Positions 1 through 18,124 of a DNA stretch of 64,000 bases are shown here, piece by piece (positions within the stretch are counted from its first letter, which is position 1; every line of letters begins with the position of its first letter). Origin of the DNA: Branchiostoma lanceolatum. Taxonomy: Eukaryota > Chordata > Leptocardii > Amphioxiformes > Branchiostomatidae. The notes beneath the pieces are model-generated. The model was not told the origin of the DNA, did not search any database, and was given only the letters and a program-made list of their open reading frames with translations. The stretch spans positions 10,968,910 to 11,032,909 of the forward strand of contig NC_089724.1 of assembly GCF_035083965.1 (NCBI RefSeq), read 5' to 3'. Made by a program: the position numbers and the translations under genes.

Positions 1-640
1 CAGCTGCGTATACAAGAAAATACGCATATACAATACAAACGTAATGCATTTACATTCAAGTCTTTATTTGCTTCTTTCAGCATAGGGTGACCGGACATAT
101 CCGCGATTTAAAGCATATGTGAAACTTTCAGTAGAGAGATTTCAGCGGAACTAAATGAATCCAAAAAATCGGTTACAGTGTTAATAACGGTTATATCTAA
201 ATCATGCGATATCAAAGAACACATCAATAAATCACATAAGAATATGTTTCATAGTTCTACAAACAAAATGTTGAGTCTCATGTTTCGCCTTCTTTCTGAT
301 AATTGTTGATACACTATGCACCTCAGGCGAGCACAAACTTATTGCGCATTTCATTTCAGATCTGCAATGCTACACTTATATACCGCTAGCAACGCTGTAG
401 TTGACAAACTTATGCCTATGCCAGGGACGTTCTCGGCGGCTGTCCGTGATCACGTGGAGAACACGTGATAGTCACCCCGACTTCCCTGCAGAAATACACA
501 AGTACGACAAAAATACCATGAGTAATGTACTCCACTGCTCAAACTTTCAAATCTTTTAGAAATTTAGGTAATTTTATCTTCTGAACGCACGTGCAACGTA
601 ACAATCACTGAAATAGATGCAGCAATAAAGACTGGTAAAA
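1..640. other. intergenic, no gene seen
   Basis: AT-rich sequence with no convincing exon on either strand. Two CACGTG-containing half-sites near 452-470 form an imperfect palindrome; no function is claimed. Confidence 0.5.
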
Positions 641-899
641 TGTATCAGGTGCACACACCAAGTACATTTGTGTATACCAGACACTTGATCATTGGAAAAG
701 AACATATTTGGCTTCATAAGTCGGGAAATCCTTTATATGGCATGAATGTAATGTCAATGTCTCCATGTTTATTTGGGGATGATTGTTCAGACAAGAATGA
801 TATAGCCAAGACAGATGCACCTTGTGTAGACAACACACAAGAACGCACACAACTACCACGTCATAGGAAATTGTGTACTTTTTTGTACCTTTCTGTTAA

Positions 900-1057
900 T
901 CATTTCTCTGCTGGTCCCAGGTTATTGTCCACAATCCGTTTGGCCTCTTGGCGGCCTCCATCCTCGGCCTGGCGGTTGGCCAGCCACTCCCTCACGCTCC
1001 TACGGCCTGCATGGGTTGAATCAAAATGTCACCAATAAACAACTTTTACAATAAAAC

Positions 1058-1138
<81 letters not shown>

Positions 1139-1206
1139 TCACTCACTCACACATACACTCACACACACACACAACACACACACACACTCACACATACACT
1201 CACACA

Positions 1207-1239
<33 letters not shown>

Positions 1240-1429
1240 TACATACATACATACACATGTATATATACATACATACAGAAACATAAATCATCAAAGCAAT
1301 AAAAACAGAAAAGCCATGCTGACGTTCACCGCCGCCATCACTGGAAGCACCGCCGCAGCTCTCCGTTGCCATCATCTCGGAAGAGATGACCAGAACAACA
1401 AGAAGCAACACCAGGATAGGTTTCGTCAT
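900..1429 (-). CDS. small secreted peptide-like protein, two exons, unknown family
   Basis: Exon 1 is 1330-1429 and exon 2 is 900-1006, both minus. Joining them (donor GGTGAAC at 1329, acceptor ATGCAG at 1007) keeps the frame and gives 68 residues. The start MTKPILVLLLVVLVISSEMMA is a clear signal peptide. The rest is hydrophilic, with one Cys (SCGGASS), a GRR site formed across the splice junction, and a KR site (REAKR-like context QEAKR) before the tail IVDNNLGPAEK. The amidation-type GRR and the KR would fit a peptide hormone precursor, but no family is recognised. An AATAAA on the minus strand lies near 769-774, about 130 bases past the stop. The intron holds a large CA microsatellite. 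It could instead be a small secreted structural protein or a fortuitous pairing; the signal peptide plus phase-matched splice makes a real gene more likely than not. Confidence 0.55.
1057..1234. repeat. (CA)n microsatellite
   Basis: About 175 bases of nearly uninterrupted CA dinucleotides with a few CT and AT interruptions, inside the intron of the small secreted protein gene. It creates long spurious His/Thr-rich or Cys/Val-rich open frames. Confidence 0.95.
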
Positions 1430-1785
1430 GGTTGGCAGAAAATCAGACGACGCTAACGTTGACGTTCCTGGATGTAAAGAAGTTCATCTTTGTTATTGCA
1501 TCATTCCATAACTTAATTTTACATTTAGCGATAGAGAAAATTACTGAAATTCGTGAAGACGATTACTTCACCACCCATAGTGAAATATCGTATAATCATA
1601 AGATATACAGTAGTGGTTAAGATCCCTGAAGATTACTTCACTGGAACGTAAATCTAAGCTTTACTGGTATCACAGAGTATGTACACTATAAGCAGGTTGA
1701 AAAGTTGTGGAGAAAACTGAGGAACATCCCAAGATCAATTGTAACTATACCTCGAACTGTACATGTACTAACGTGGTAATGGTTT

Positions 1786-2040
1786 CTTTTATATCTCCAT
1801 GAAAAATGGAGATATTTTTTTGGCGTGTCTGTGTGTCTGCGTGTGTGTCTGTCTGTGTGTGTGTGTTTCCGGACTATCGTAGCCAGCGTAACTCAAGAAC
1901 CTCAAGAACCTCTGGATGGATTACGATGATATTTGGTATGTGGGCGGGTATTGTGAAGCCGAAATTCAAGGTCGATTGTAAGTCATTTGCATAAATAGAA
2001 TTGTTCATGGAGATATGAGGTCGCAGAACTCTTGTTTGTC
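1786..2040. repeat. dispersed repeat with palindromic start
   Basis: Begins with the palindrome ATCTCCATGAAAAATGGAGAT, followed by a GT-rich stretch, and closes with another CATGGAGATATGAGG copy. This is the look of a short non-autonomous DNA transposon. Family not identified. Confidence 0.4.
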
Positions 2041-3265
2041 AATGTTTACACAAGTAAATTCAAGATCTTGAAATCTTCTTCTTGCTATTCACGTATTAGT
2101 ATCTTAAGTTAAAGTTAGAAATGGAATATTGAAACTAAGTGCCGTCTGACTGTGTCCTTGTCGCCATTTTGTTTGGACGTTTGAACCAAAAATTTGATCG
2201 GACAATCGTCTCAACAAATTTAGCTCTCATAGACAAAAATGAATTAGTTATTTTGTAGGGCCACGGAGAAGAAGTTAATTGACTCACCTCGGTGTGGAAG
2301 GAAGTTGTCTTCAGTCAACAAACTTCTCAATGAGTCTCAGGGAGTCTGTTTTAAGTGTGTCCTTCAACTCTGCACAGAGCGTATGAGGTGGTTGGACTAC
2401 CTGAGATAATTAGAGATTAGATAAATGTTGGGTTCAGCCAAGGACACTGTACAGCAGTCCTTGGTTCGGCCGACACTGCCTATTGTCTTACATGCCCACA
2501 GGGGATACCTGTGGTGCTTACATATGCTAGCCGTGTGAATTGAGTTGTTTGCGATGACGCGTTAACTGCTATCGGGCTCGAAATCCAATCCTTTATTCTA
2601 CGCTACTATTCAGCTAGCATATAATTCATTCACTGATCCTGATTGCTGTTTTTTCCAGCCTTTAAAATTGTCTGATTTTTTCCTGTAATCCCCAATTTTC
2701 TCCTTACAACCCGTTGCAGGGAGGTCTTTCGAGCCCTGTGCTATGAAGCCAACACCTCACAACATACTAAATGCCATAATTATAAAGATAGATCCACGAC
2801 TTATCGAGCTATGCTGTTCTCGGATAAACACTTTTAGGGTAGATCCTACCGTGCCTAGTGGCACATCGGGCAGCAAGCTTCCTCCATTCAGTGTGGACAA
2901 ATACACGCACCCGAAAACATAACCTTCTTGGCCAAGGTAACTTAAAGAAAAGGGGCATCTGAAATGAACTGCGAACCAGCCGTAAGAAGAAGTCACGTCG
3001 GTGGATCATAGTTTGTATAATTAATGCACAAATGTTACCTTGCCATAACGTTATGTAACGTAATGTGGATTTCATATTTGTGACATACAAGATATGTAGG
3101 TTATAGTTATCATATATGTTATGTAAATCAAGTCAATTAATAATATAATAGTTAGCGAAAGTATGGGGTTCTGTGACGCTGTATGTAGACATGAATATGA
3201 AAAGAAAGACAAAACACTAGATATCATAGTAGCTGCAGGAGCTGTGCCAGTGATCGGTGCTCCAT
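2041..3265. other. intergenic, no gene seen
   Basis: No supported exon. Near 2910-2935 is a short match to the AACCTTC(T)TCGGC-type motif that recurs at 10750-11090 and 36255-36280, suggesting a decayed copy of the same dispersed repeat. Confidence 0.5.
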
Positions 3266-9994
<6,729 letters not shown>

Positions 9995-10038
9995 GCTGAG
10001 ACAATTAGCAAGCTGAATCAAACCTCAATTCCCAGACA

Positions 10039-10046
10039 TATTTATA
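10039..10046 (-). promoter_or_regulatory. TATA box of A1
   Basis: TATAAATA on the minus strand about 45 bases upstream of the A1 start codon. A2, A3 and A4 have a TATA element in the equivalent position, so it is conserved among the paralogues. Confidence 0.6.
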
Positions 10047-10635
10047 CACATTTCCATACGTAAGTTATTCTTTTGGGCGTTCACTGAAAAGTTATTAAAG
10101 TAAATAGTTCATTTGTCTGGATAAGCTCTTCCTGTTACTTAGCGTCACTATTCAAGCAAGGAGAAACTTGAACACACACTGAAAACTTTATCAAGGTTAA
10201 TTCCACATTCTCCATGGAACAAGTACTGAGTTATTACAATGACATACTTCAACCTTTGCTGAAATACGTCTCATTAAAGGGTCGTTGATTGAAGGAACAT
10301 TGTGGAAACAAGTGCACAGAAGGTTCTAGAGTTCGGAAGCTAATACAATACCATACTTCGAAATGGTATCAGATGATTAAGCAAGTAGATTACCGTTGAT
10401 ATTAGCTATTTGTAATTCGGTCCCCTTGCATGAATTCAAAATAAGAAAAACCATGCATCGTCAGGTGCACCTTCATACGATCTTAAGATGAGATAATTCT
10501 TTTGTGCACCCAATATTTCTTTTCTTAACACAAAAGACTTTGAAATGAATGAGTTTTGGGGGGGGGAGGTGACCAATGACAGACATTGGGACATTTCTGA
10601 ATACGTTACCAATCTAATATTCAGGTCAGATTAGG
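10047..10635. other. upstream region of A1, no gene
   Basis: No exon seen. Parts near 10590-10720 resemble the region upstream of A2 (about 16950-17095), so this 5' flank was probably copied with the gene. Confidence 0.4.
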
Positions 10636-11280
10636 TGACAGCGGTATGCCACCGCCTCCTGTCCTTACTGGTGGTATCTCCTCTTCCGATGCTTAAAGAA
10701 CCACGTAACGTCCAGGCATGACTGACTACATCTGCTGTTTCCCATGATTACCTTCGCCGAGAAGGTTATATTTACCTTCGCCGAGAAGGTTATGTTTTCA
10801 GTTACGCCAGCTGTGGGGTGGGTCGGTATGTATGTCAAGAGCATAACTCGAGAAACTGTGAACGGATCTTCGTGATTTTTGGTAGGTGCGTCGCGGTTGT
10901 AGGAACGAAGGTCAAGTTCGAGCATGGTTCACCTGGCGTTTTCCTACAGTACTGCAGGGGGCTGTGTGTAATTGCGTGTTTGCATGTGGACAGTAAACCT
11001 GTGAATGGACATACCTGACTACATCTGGCGTTTCCAATGATTACCTTCGCCGAGAAGGTAATATTTACCTTCGCCGAGAAGGTTATGTTTTCAGTTACGC
11101 CAGCTGTGGGGTGGGTCGGTATGTATGTCAAGAGCATAACTCGAGATTATGGCGGTATGGCATATGTGCCAGCGGTATGGCACCACCTCCTATCCTTACC
11201 GGTGGTATCTCCTCTTCCGATGGTAAAAGAACCACGTGACTTCCAGGCATCTGGTGTCTCCCATGATTGTGATCTGTGCT
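10636..11280. repeat. duplicated compound repeat
   Basis: Two sub-blocks each occur twice. Block X (GCGGTATG...CCACC(G/A)CCTCCT...GGTGGTATCTCCTCTTCCGA) lies at about 10640-10710 and 11168-11250. Block Y (paired ACCTTCGCCGAGAAGGT motifs, then CAGTTACGCCAGCTGTGGGG and CAAGAGCATAACTCGAG) lies at about 10715-10852 and 11015-11146. The order is X-Y-Y-X, with a unique spacer of about 160 bases. The AGAAGGT motif is itself a palindrome and recurs at 36255-36280, so Y is probably a dispersed non-autonomous transposon. Confidence 0.7.
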
Positions 11281-11863
11281 GACGTCATTCGTAGGAAATG
11301 TGTTTGACGCCCACCCAAAATGCTAAAGGTGTGAGGATGGTTTCAAGGCACTTATGTATTGGGGCTGATACATCGACCTTCATCTTTTTTCATTCATATT
11401 GATTAAAGTTCACACTGAAGGATCTGTCGTTGTGAAGACCCGTGTAATGCGGGTAGACCTATCACCTTCAGTGTAAGAGGTTCTCGATCGTAAGGTCATT
11501 GACAAATTGGGCTGTAGAATAGAATAGCCATGCTTGTTTTTAAAAGTGTGCGTGTATTTATGTTAGTATGCATGTGTGTAGGTGAGAGTGAGAGTGTGTA
11601 GGTGTACTAGAGTCGGTGTTAGTGTTAGTTTTAGTGCCAGTATGCGTGTGTGTGTGATTAGTATGTGTGTGTGTGGCTAACGGCCACTATACTTTGGAAG
11701 CAATTGAAGGTAACATTTGGACACCTTCTCTAAAATGTTATATAATTCAACTATGTTCCATGCTACATGAAAGCGATATTGGCAATTATAGCTGTACGTT
11801 TAAAGAAGCACAACCCACAGAGTATCATAGCAGGCCAGCTGCACATGCGCACAAGTGACTTGT
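11281..11863. other. 3' flank of A2, no gene
   Basis: No supported exon. Contains GT-rich and AGTGTTAGT-type simple sequence around 11540-11680. Confidence 0.5.
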
Positions 11864-14800
11864 TTATTTGGAGCATTCGTACAACTTGTTGATCTTCTGC
11901 AGATCCAGGGAACTGAAGTCCTGCGCAGCTCCCAGCACGACGCCGTTCAACGAAAGCTACAGGTGGGGAGGGGGGGTTCATATTATAGAAGATTGCCTGG
12001 GTTTGTTTTTGTCATGATCTTCAAATGCATATGAGTCGTGTGGAATAGCTTAAAAAGATCTAATATCTATGTTGAATGATATGTTTAAAAGTAACAATAA
12101 TAGAATCGGATGATAATGTTATGAACTACTCCACACTAATCAATGAACATGCATCATCGTGAGACATACTTGACACAAAAAGATGCAAGTGCGTAAATTC
12201 TTATATTACATTTAATCCTTAAGATGGTCTAATATGAAATAACGTGAATGTTATCAACCTACCTTGGGGACGATGGTCGCCCTTCCGTTGGTGCTGAAGG
12301 CGTGACTCTCGTAGTGCATGATGGATCCGTAGTCGTACGACAGGCCCAGGGTACGGGAGCTGGACAGCTTGTCGAAGGCATGACGATGCTCTAAAAACAG
12401 ACAATTGACATATTGACACAAAAAATATTACAGCGACTTTCGTAAGGCCTTCTACAGCCATACATGCAAACAAACAATTGGATACAAAAGAATCAACCTA
12501 GTCCTAGGTACAAGTATATGGATATTTCAACATGTCGAGTTCAAGTTCAACGTATCACTTACACTACTAGTTCTAAGGTCTAAACATTCTTTGACATATT
12601 CACCTATTTTTACACAGTTGGAGTTGTCTCCTTCTAGAATGTAATTGAATTTATCTAAAGGATGACTACTTGTGGGTTTTCCAATGATTTTGTTTGTAGG
12701 TGGATTTCGATTCAAGGCAATTTCTAGTGAGCAAAAACTATTAGATATAGATCTAAACGAATTCCTGCAATCCTACATTAATGTAGGATTCTTAAATATA
12801 GACCTGGAGCTTCTTCAATCGAGAAAAGACCATATCTGGGGTTTAAAAATGCACGTACGTGATTCTGCGTTTTCCCGGTAAATGGTGACGTAGGAATCCC
12901 TGTCCGGCCGCTGATGTTCGTGCCAGAAGCCCACGGCGTGCATCAGCTCGTGCAGGATCGTGCCTTTCCCCAGACATCCGGTACCGAGGGACAGCTCCTG
13001 CATCCCGCCGGCAACACCGACCTGCGAGTTGCAACTGGGAGAGACGATTTCTTAGACTTATGGACAGGGCGATCGTGATGAAATCAAGACCAATGCTCCT
13101 CTTTTGAACAAAACATCTTGTAGGTTTAAAACTAGACAGAGATTTCTGGCTTGCGTGACGACAGCGAATTCACGAGTCACTTTAAGTGAAGGTAACTCGT
13201 GAATGGATATATCAATAATCAAAAGACTATCAATGGATATCAATCATTAGTATCATATGATCAATGGATCTTTAGCTTTCAGAATAGACAAAACAATCGC
13301 GCCGGCTAATCAGATATAATTCTTACCCGGTGAGCCTTTTGATATGGACGTAGTCCCGTTCGTTAGTTCTCGGCACAAAGCGGAGGCAGGTCCGCTGGTT
13401 GTACTCCATAATGGCGGTCTGGATCCGACCAGCCTCCGATCCGGGGGGTGCAGTTAGAACCGTTACGCCTGCAGACCCAACAAGACATAACCGTTAGCTT
13501 GGAACGTAAACATTTTCGCACTACGGTGCATTTAAGATCTAGTTAGGTACTGCGTTTTTGCAGCTGAGTTTCAATGTTAATCTTAGTAACCGTAGATATA
13601 CAAAGCAATTTGCTTTCTGAATATATATGAGTCGTCTTTCTTCCTGTATATTTTGTCTACACATATTTGTATCCCAACGTTTGTAAAACACTCATCAACG
13701 ATTCCAGATATACGTTAGGTTTGATTCTGTTTTAAGCTGAAAGAATTGTATTTTGTCGCTATTTGAATATTGGATGGCTATATTGCGATCTGCGTTCTAA
13801 AAAAGAATGTTACTCGGGTCCTTTTAATTTCCTGGTATGATATTCATAATGTGAGTCGTTACCTCCTCCGTTGTTATTGTTCCCTCCATCGGTGCCCCCG
13901 TCACAGGAGTTACAGCTCGCCTGGCAGTTCGTCAGCATGTAGGCGGGGTTGGCGTTGCACTCACCAACGCTGGCCCAATATCCACAATTCTCGTTGTTAT
14001 CCGAACACCCTGCATGGAGATAAAATCAAATTAGTCAAAACACATCCTGTACAGATCTATATTTACTGTCTAGATCTTCCTTCTTTTTCACAGAGATGGG
14101 GGGGGGGGGTCTATAACATAGCTTCTAATTACAAGATCGTGGGTTGTTGTTGTTTTGAATATGGAAAGCATACAGGGTGTTCGTTTTACTCAATCTTCAC
14201 GAGCTGATATGACAGTTAAAGGCGAATGTTTTCTTTAATTCGGAACTCCACCTGACTACTGCAGACTCCATGAAGAATAGTGTGAAATTTGTTAGAATTG
14301 AACGCTAATAAAGATCTTGATAAAACAAACAAAAAAAAAAAAAAAACACCAGCACCTGTCTGGCACACGCTGCAGCTCAGCTGGCAGTAGTTCAGCATGT
14401 AGTTAGGGTTGGCCTGGCACTCGCCGATACTGGCCCAGAAGGCACAGGAGTCGTGGTTGTCTTGACAGCTTCTTGCTGTAATGTAAGATATATAAAAGCC
14501 CTTATGCTTGATGAAGATTATTGTGTTCAATGTATATATGTGGCATAAAGATGACATCCTGTATTTTTGTTCCTACTAATCGCACAGAAAAGGGTAAAAC
14601 TGTGAAATTTACACAAGCTGATTTCTATACCAACAACAAATGCTCTTAATAAAAAACGTTGTATTACTTGTACCAATGTCTAGATCAATCATCCACATTG
14701 CACGAGCTAAAAATTATTACATTTTGTAAGAGGATAGAGAGAGTTGCGTAAGAATACGTTATGACATACCGGAGCGGCTGCAGAGGCCACAGCTCTGCGC

Positions 14801-16329
14801 ACATTCGGACTGCATGTAGCCGGGGTTGGCGCTACATTCACCCGCGGACGCCCAGCCGGCGCAGTTCCCGTTGGTATCAGAGCAGGAACTCGCTGGAGGG
14901 AGAAGCCGTTCATGAAGATTTGGATACTGGACAATATCTCTTGTCATAAAAGTTCCATATTCACCATACAATGCAGATATTGTAATCATAGCTTGATACG
15001 ACGTTGCAGTAAGACATTACCTGAGAAACGTGGACTTACTAAATTCGCTGCCAATGACGTAAGGAATCACTCCGTTCGGCCAGCGTTTTCCATCGGTGAT
15101 GGCATTGCGAGAGTCCTGAAATGGATGAGTTAGTGCTACAGATCAGCTACATTTCTCCGGTAACATGGCAGGATAGCTTGTTGTATACACATTTTCAGCA
15201 TCTACCTCAAATGAACACTATAACATTGACATAAACAAATGTGAGCATGCAGCCTATGTCATTCCCTCTCTCCATGGCCAGAACATCACGACTAATATGA
15301 CTGAACCTGTGCTACATCCGATTATCATCTTACTATATGTAGGTGGTAATAGTGATGGTGAACTACACTTTAGATACAACCATTACATCATGTAAGTCCT
15401 AGCCCTACATATTGTTGTACTGGTGTATAACTTACAGGATCAACACCGGCAATGTCGCCCGAGTACAGGTTCAATCCTGTGGGTTGAGCAAGATAGTCAG
15501 ACCTATAATTCACCGCAGTCAATATAGGACACTAGCTATTGACAGAATGAAAGCAACAGAATGTGGATAAAGCGTACTCCTCTATAGATCTATATGACTG
15601 CCTTGGAAACTTTTGCTTTTATCACAAAGTCTCTGAAACCATTTATTCATTTATCTATTCATATTGGGGTCAGTTGGCTTGTCCCTTCAGTCGTTTAAAA
15701 ATGATGCGATGTTCCTTAAAACATGCGCTATTAATTAAAGGCACAAAATGCGAGATTATCAGAAGCTACATATGTGCAAACGTGTAGACCCATCAGAACC
15801 ACCAAAAATAGGATTTGACCTCCCGTAAGGCTTACATACCCTTGTTTGCTTCCAATATGGCCTTGGTGACAGACTCTTGTTCCGGCGACCTCCGGAGGCT
15901 GTCGGCTGTATGCAAAGTACAAAATTAACAGCAGGTTAGCTATTGGTTGCAAAGGTTTACATTACTGTCAGCAATACATAATGGATATTTACTGCTTTTA
16001 TGCACCATATGTTAAGTTACCATCTGAAGGAGTATGCTTATTGTTATCTCTTCAGAAATGCGTATAAAGTATTTTTAGATCTCATAAAAATATGGTATGG
16101 CTTACTGTTTTACACAGTTTAAAACTTCCCACTGAAAGTGTTGCTGTAACAGTTGGCAATTGAATAATCTGCCACTTTAAGCCATATGTTAAAGTATGAG
16201 CTATAGTCACTGTCATACACACCTCGGGAACTCTAACACAAATGCTCAAAAAGTATACTAACCTGGCGCACTTGCCACCAGTCCGACCCCGAACACCAGA
16301 AGTACCGCAGACACCGTCGATGCATACAT
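11864..16329 (-). CDS. A2: astacin metalloprotease with three nested ShK domains
   Basis: Eleven minus exons: 16263-16329, 15840-15905, 15436-15476, 15040-15115, 14770-14892, 14350-14475 (donor could be 14356), 13863-14009, 13327-13468, 12859-13034, 12263-12390, 11864-11956; about 394 residues. Signal peptide ([20 protein letters not shown]), propeptide with LYSGDI, then the catalytic N-terminal piece [15 protein letters not shown]. Three phase 1-1 exons follow, each one ShK domain with six Cys and a C..WAS.GEC core, separated by Gly/Asn-rich linkers. Catalysis resumes with [37 protein letters not shown] and the Met-turn SIMHY. One difference from A1: the residue pair after the TLSG-type exon is CN instead of CW at the start of the zinc exon. 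All catalytic residues are intact. Closest paralogue in layout is A1; A2 lacks LCCL. Confidence 0.9.
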
Positions 16330-16380
16330 GTTGAGATGATCAGAAAACTGAGTCAAGTCTCTTTTAAGTACCCCCGTACA

Positions 16381-16386
16381 TTTATA
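16381..16386 (-). promoter_or_regulatory. TATA box of A2
   Basis: TATAAA within TGTGTATAAATGTAC on the minus strand, about 52 bases upstream of the A2 start codon, matching the A1 and A4 arrangement. Confidence 0.55.
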
Positions 16387-17571
16387 CACATGATTATAGT
16401 ATTACGTAAGTGTGATTTGATAGGCCTTCACCAAAAGTCAATATGAATAGTTTATTTGCATGGGTAATCTGTTTCTATACACCTACTTTGTACTATGTTT
16501 AGTTGTTGTTGCCATATATTGTACGGTGTTCGATTGTCGCGCAATAAAGTTCTTCCTCTAAAGTTTTAATAATATCTAATAATGATATATCAGACATCTA
16601 GTCTAGTCAGCTGACTTCCAATTCTATCGCTATTGTTAAAACATTATTTTCAGCAATGTTGTTTCCTATCAGCTAGTCAACAGTAAGATTGTCCTGGCAC
16701 TTCCAATAGGAAGAAATCCTGTCATGTCAATATAGATAGTTCATTAGCCTGAGTAATCCCTTCCTGTTAATCAACGTCCCTGCGAGTGTGTATAAACATT
16801 TGCATTTGTTCTTCGCTTCAATACGTTCGAATTCAAAGAGGGGTTTGCTGTATACATGGTGTTGACGTCACCAATAAAACATCCAAACAAACCTGAAGAA
16901 AAAATGTCTCCCTTCATAAGGACCGACGGGACTGGTGGGGGGAAATGCTACATGTCTGGTCCGTTTATGACAATGCTATCGATCTAATTCTTGGATCATA
17001 TTGGGTGACGGTGGTATATTACCACCTCCTGTCCTTTATGGCTGACGTTCTTTTTTTCATACATGATTAGCCACGTGACTTTCATCTGGTGATAGCGAGG
17101 CTAGGGTTTATACCGTATTCAAAATTACAATGGAAAAGGTGAATCAAACCCAAATTTACGGTTGCAAATGTCGATCATATCCAACAGAGAGCAGAAAGAA
17201 GCTGCCAACAGTGAGCCGCGGATGGAATTATATGCATGCTTTGATGGTAATACATGTACACTGCAGTATGGAATGCCATATCTGCTTTGATAAAGAGTTA
17301 CTCAGCACATATGCTATCAATTTTCAGGTATTTCGACTTTTAATCCTCGCCCTGTGGGATGTCTAAGCCTATACATAGGCTTTAGGCCTCATTCATGAGT
17401 TTTTTCGCCCCATAGGCTTACATGCTATAATACGTGTTTTATATGGGCACGTTCGTACTGAAGCTATAAGAAATGCACCAATGTCATTCTTTCTATGTTG
17501 AGAATATTTACCCTAGATCATGTAAAAAAATTGCCAACAACTTAACTACATCAAATCTCTGTTTATAGCAA
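16387..17571. other. upstream region of A2, no gene
   Basis: No exon seen. At about 17000-17095 is a decayed copy of repeat block X found upstream of A1 (GGTGACGGTGGTAT, CCACCTCCTGTCC). Confidence 0.45.
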
Positions 17572-17874
17572 TTACAAACTGTACTTAGCTACACCCCCAA
17601 AAAAGGCATTTTCTAGCTGTAAGCGCTCGACCGCATCACGCAGGATTGCCCGCTGTGTACATCCGACCTCGCGCGCGGCTGCCGAACTTTGCCTGCTAAT
17701 TTCTTCAGTAACAAACAAGCTTTCATCAGTTTGACGCTTGAGATCAGTTGGGCTGGCTAAAAGGGAATTTCCCACCGATATAAACACACGTTCATGCAGC
17801 CGTTCATTTTTTGGGCAACGGACTGCTACCCACTCGGAGTAATACAGGAATGATACCTTTAGCATTTTGAGCAA
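17572..17874 (-). CDS. orphan open frame of 100 codons
   Basis: An uninterrupted minus frame starting MLKMLKVSFLYYSEWVAVRC, with a charged helical stretch (TEEISRQSSAAAREVGC, ILRDAVERLQLE). Its base composition is more GC-rich than the surrounding AT-rich DNA. No family recognised and no splice partner seen. It ends exactly where homology between the A3 and A4 downstream flanks begins (about 17862), so it may be foreign or transposon-derived DNA next to the duplication seam. Could be chance. Confidence 0.25.
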   Translation of the reverse strand: MLKMLKVSFLYYSEWVAVRCPKNERLHERVFISVGNSLLASPTDLKRQTDESLFVTEEISRQSSAAAREVGCTQRAILRDAVERLQLENAFFGGVAKYSL

Positions 17875-18124
17875 GTAAAACCAATAAAGTATATTATATA
17901 TTCAGTGGGTGTGCATTGGAGACTGAGAAGTTTGTAAATGTTTCAACTCTTTAGCTTAAGTGTAGGAGGAACAGTAATGACAACGGTAATGATAGATATG
18001 TATGTCGTTGTGATAAAAATGTATAAATCTACTTGTAAAAATCACAAAACACTAAATGACATGACAGTAATCTCCGCTCCATCTATTTGACAGTAAATAA
18101 CTGCTGCAAAACGTGTTGATTCAT

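Noticed and set aside
1026-1429. His/Thr-rich and Cys/Val-rich frames over the CA repeat
   Set aside because: Pure microsatellite translation. Only the part beyond 1330 with the signal peptide is kept, spliced to 900-1006.
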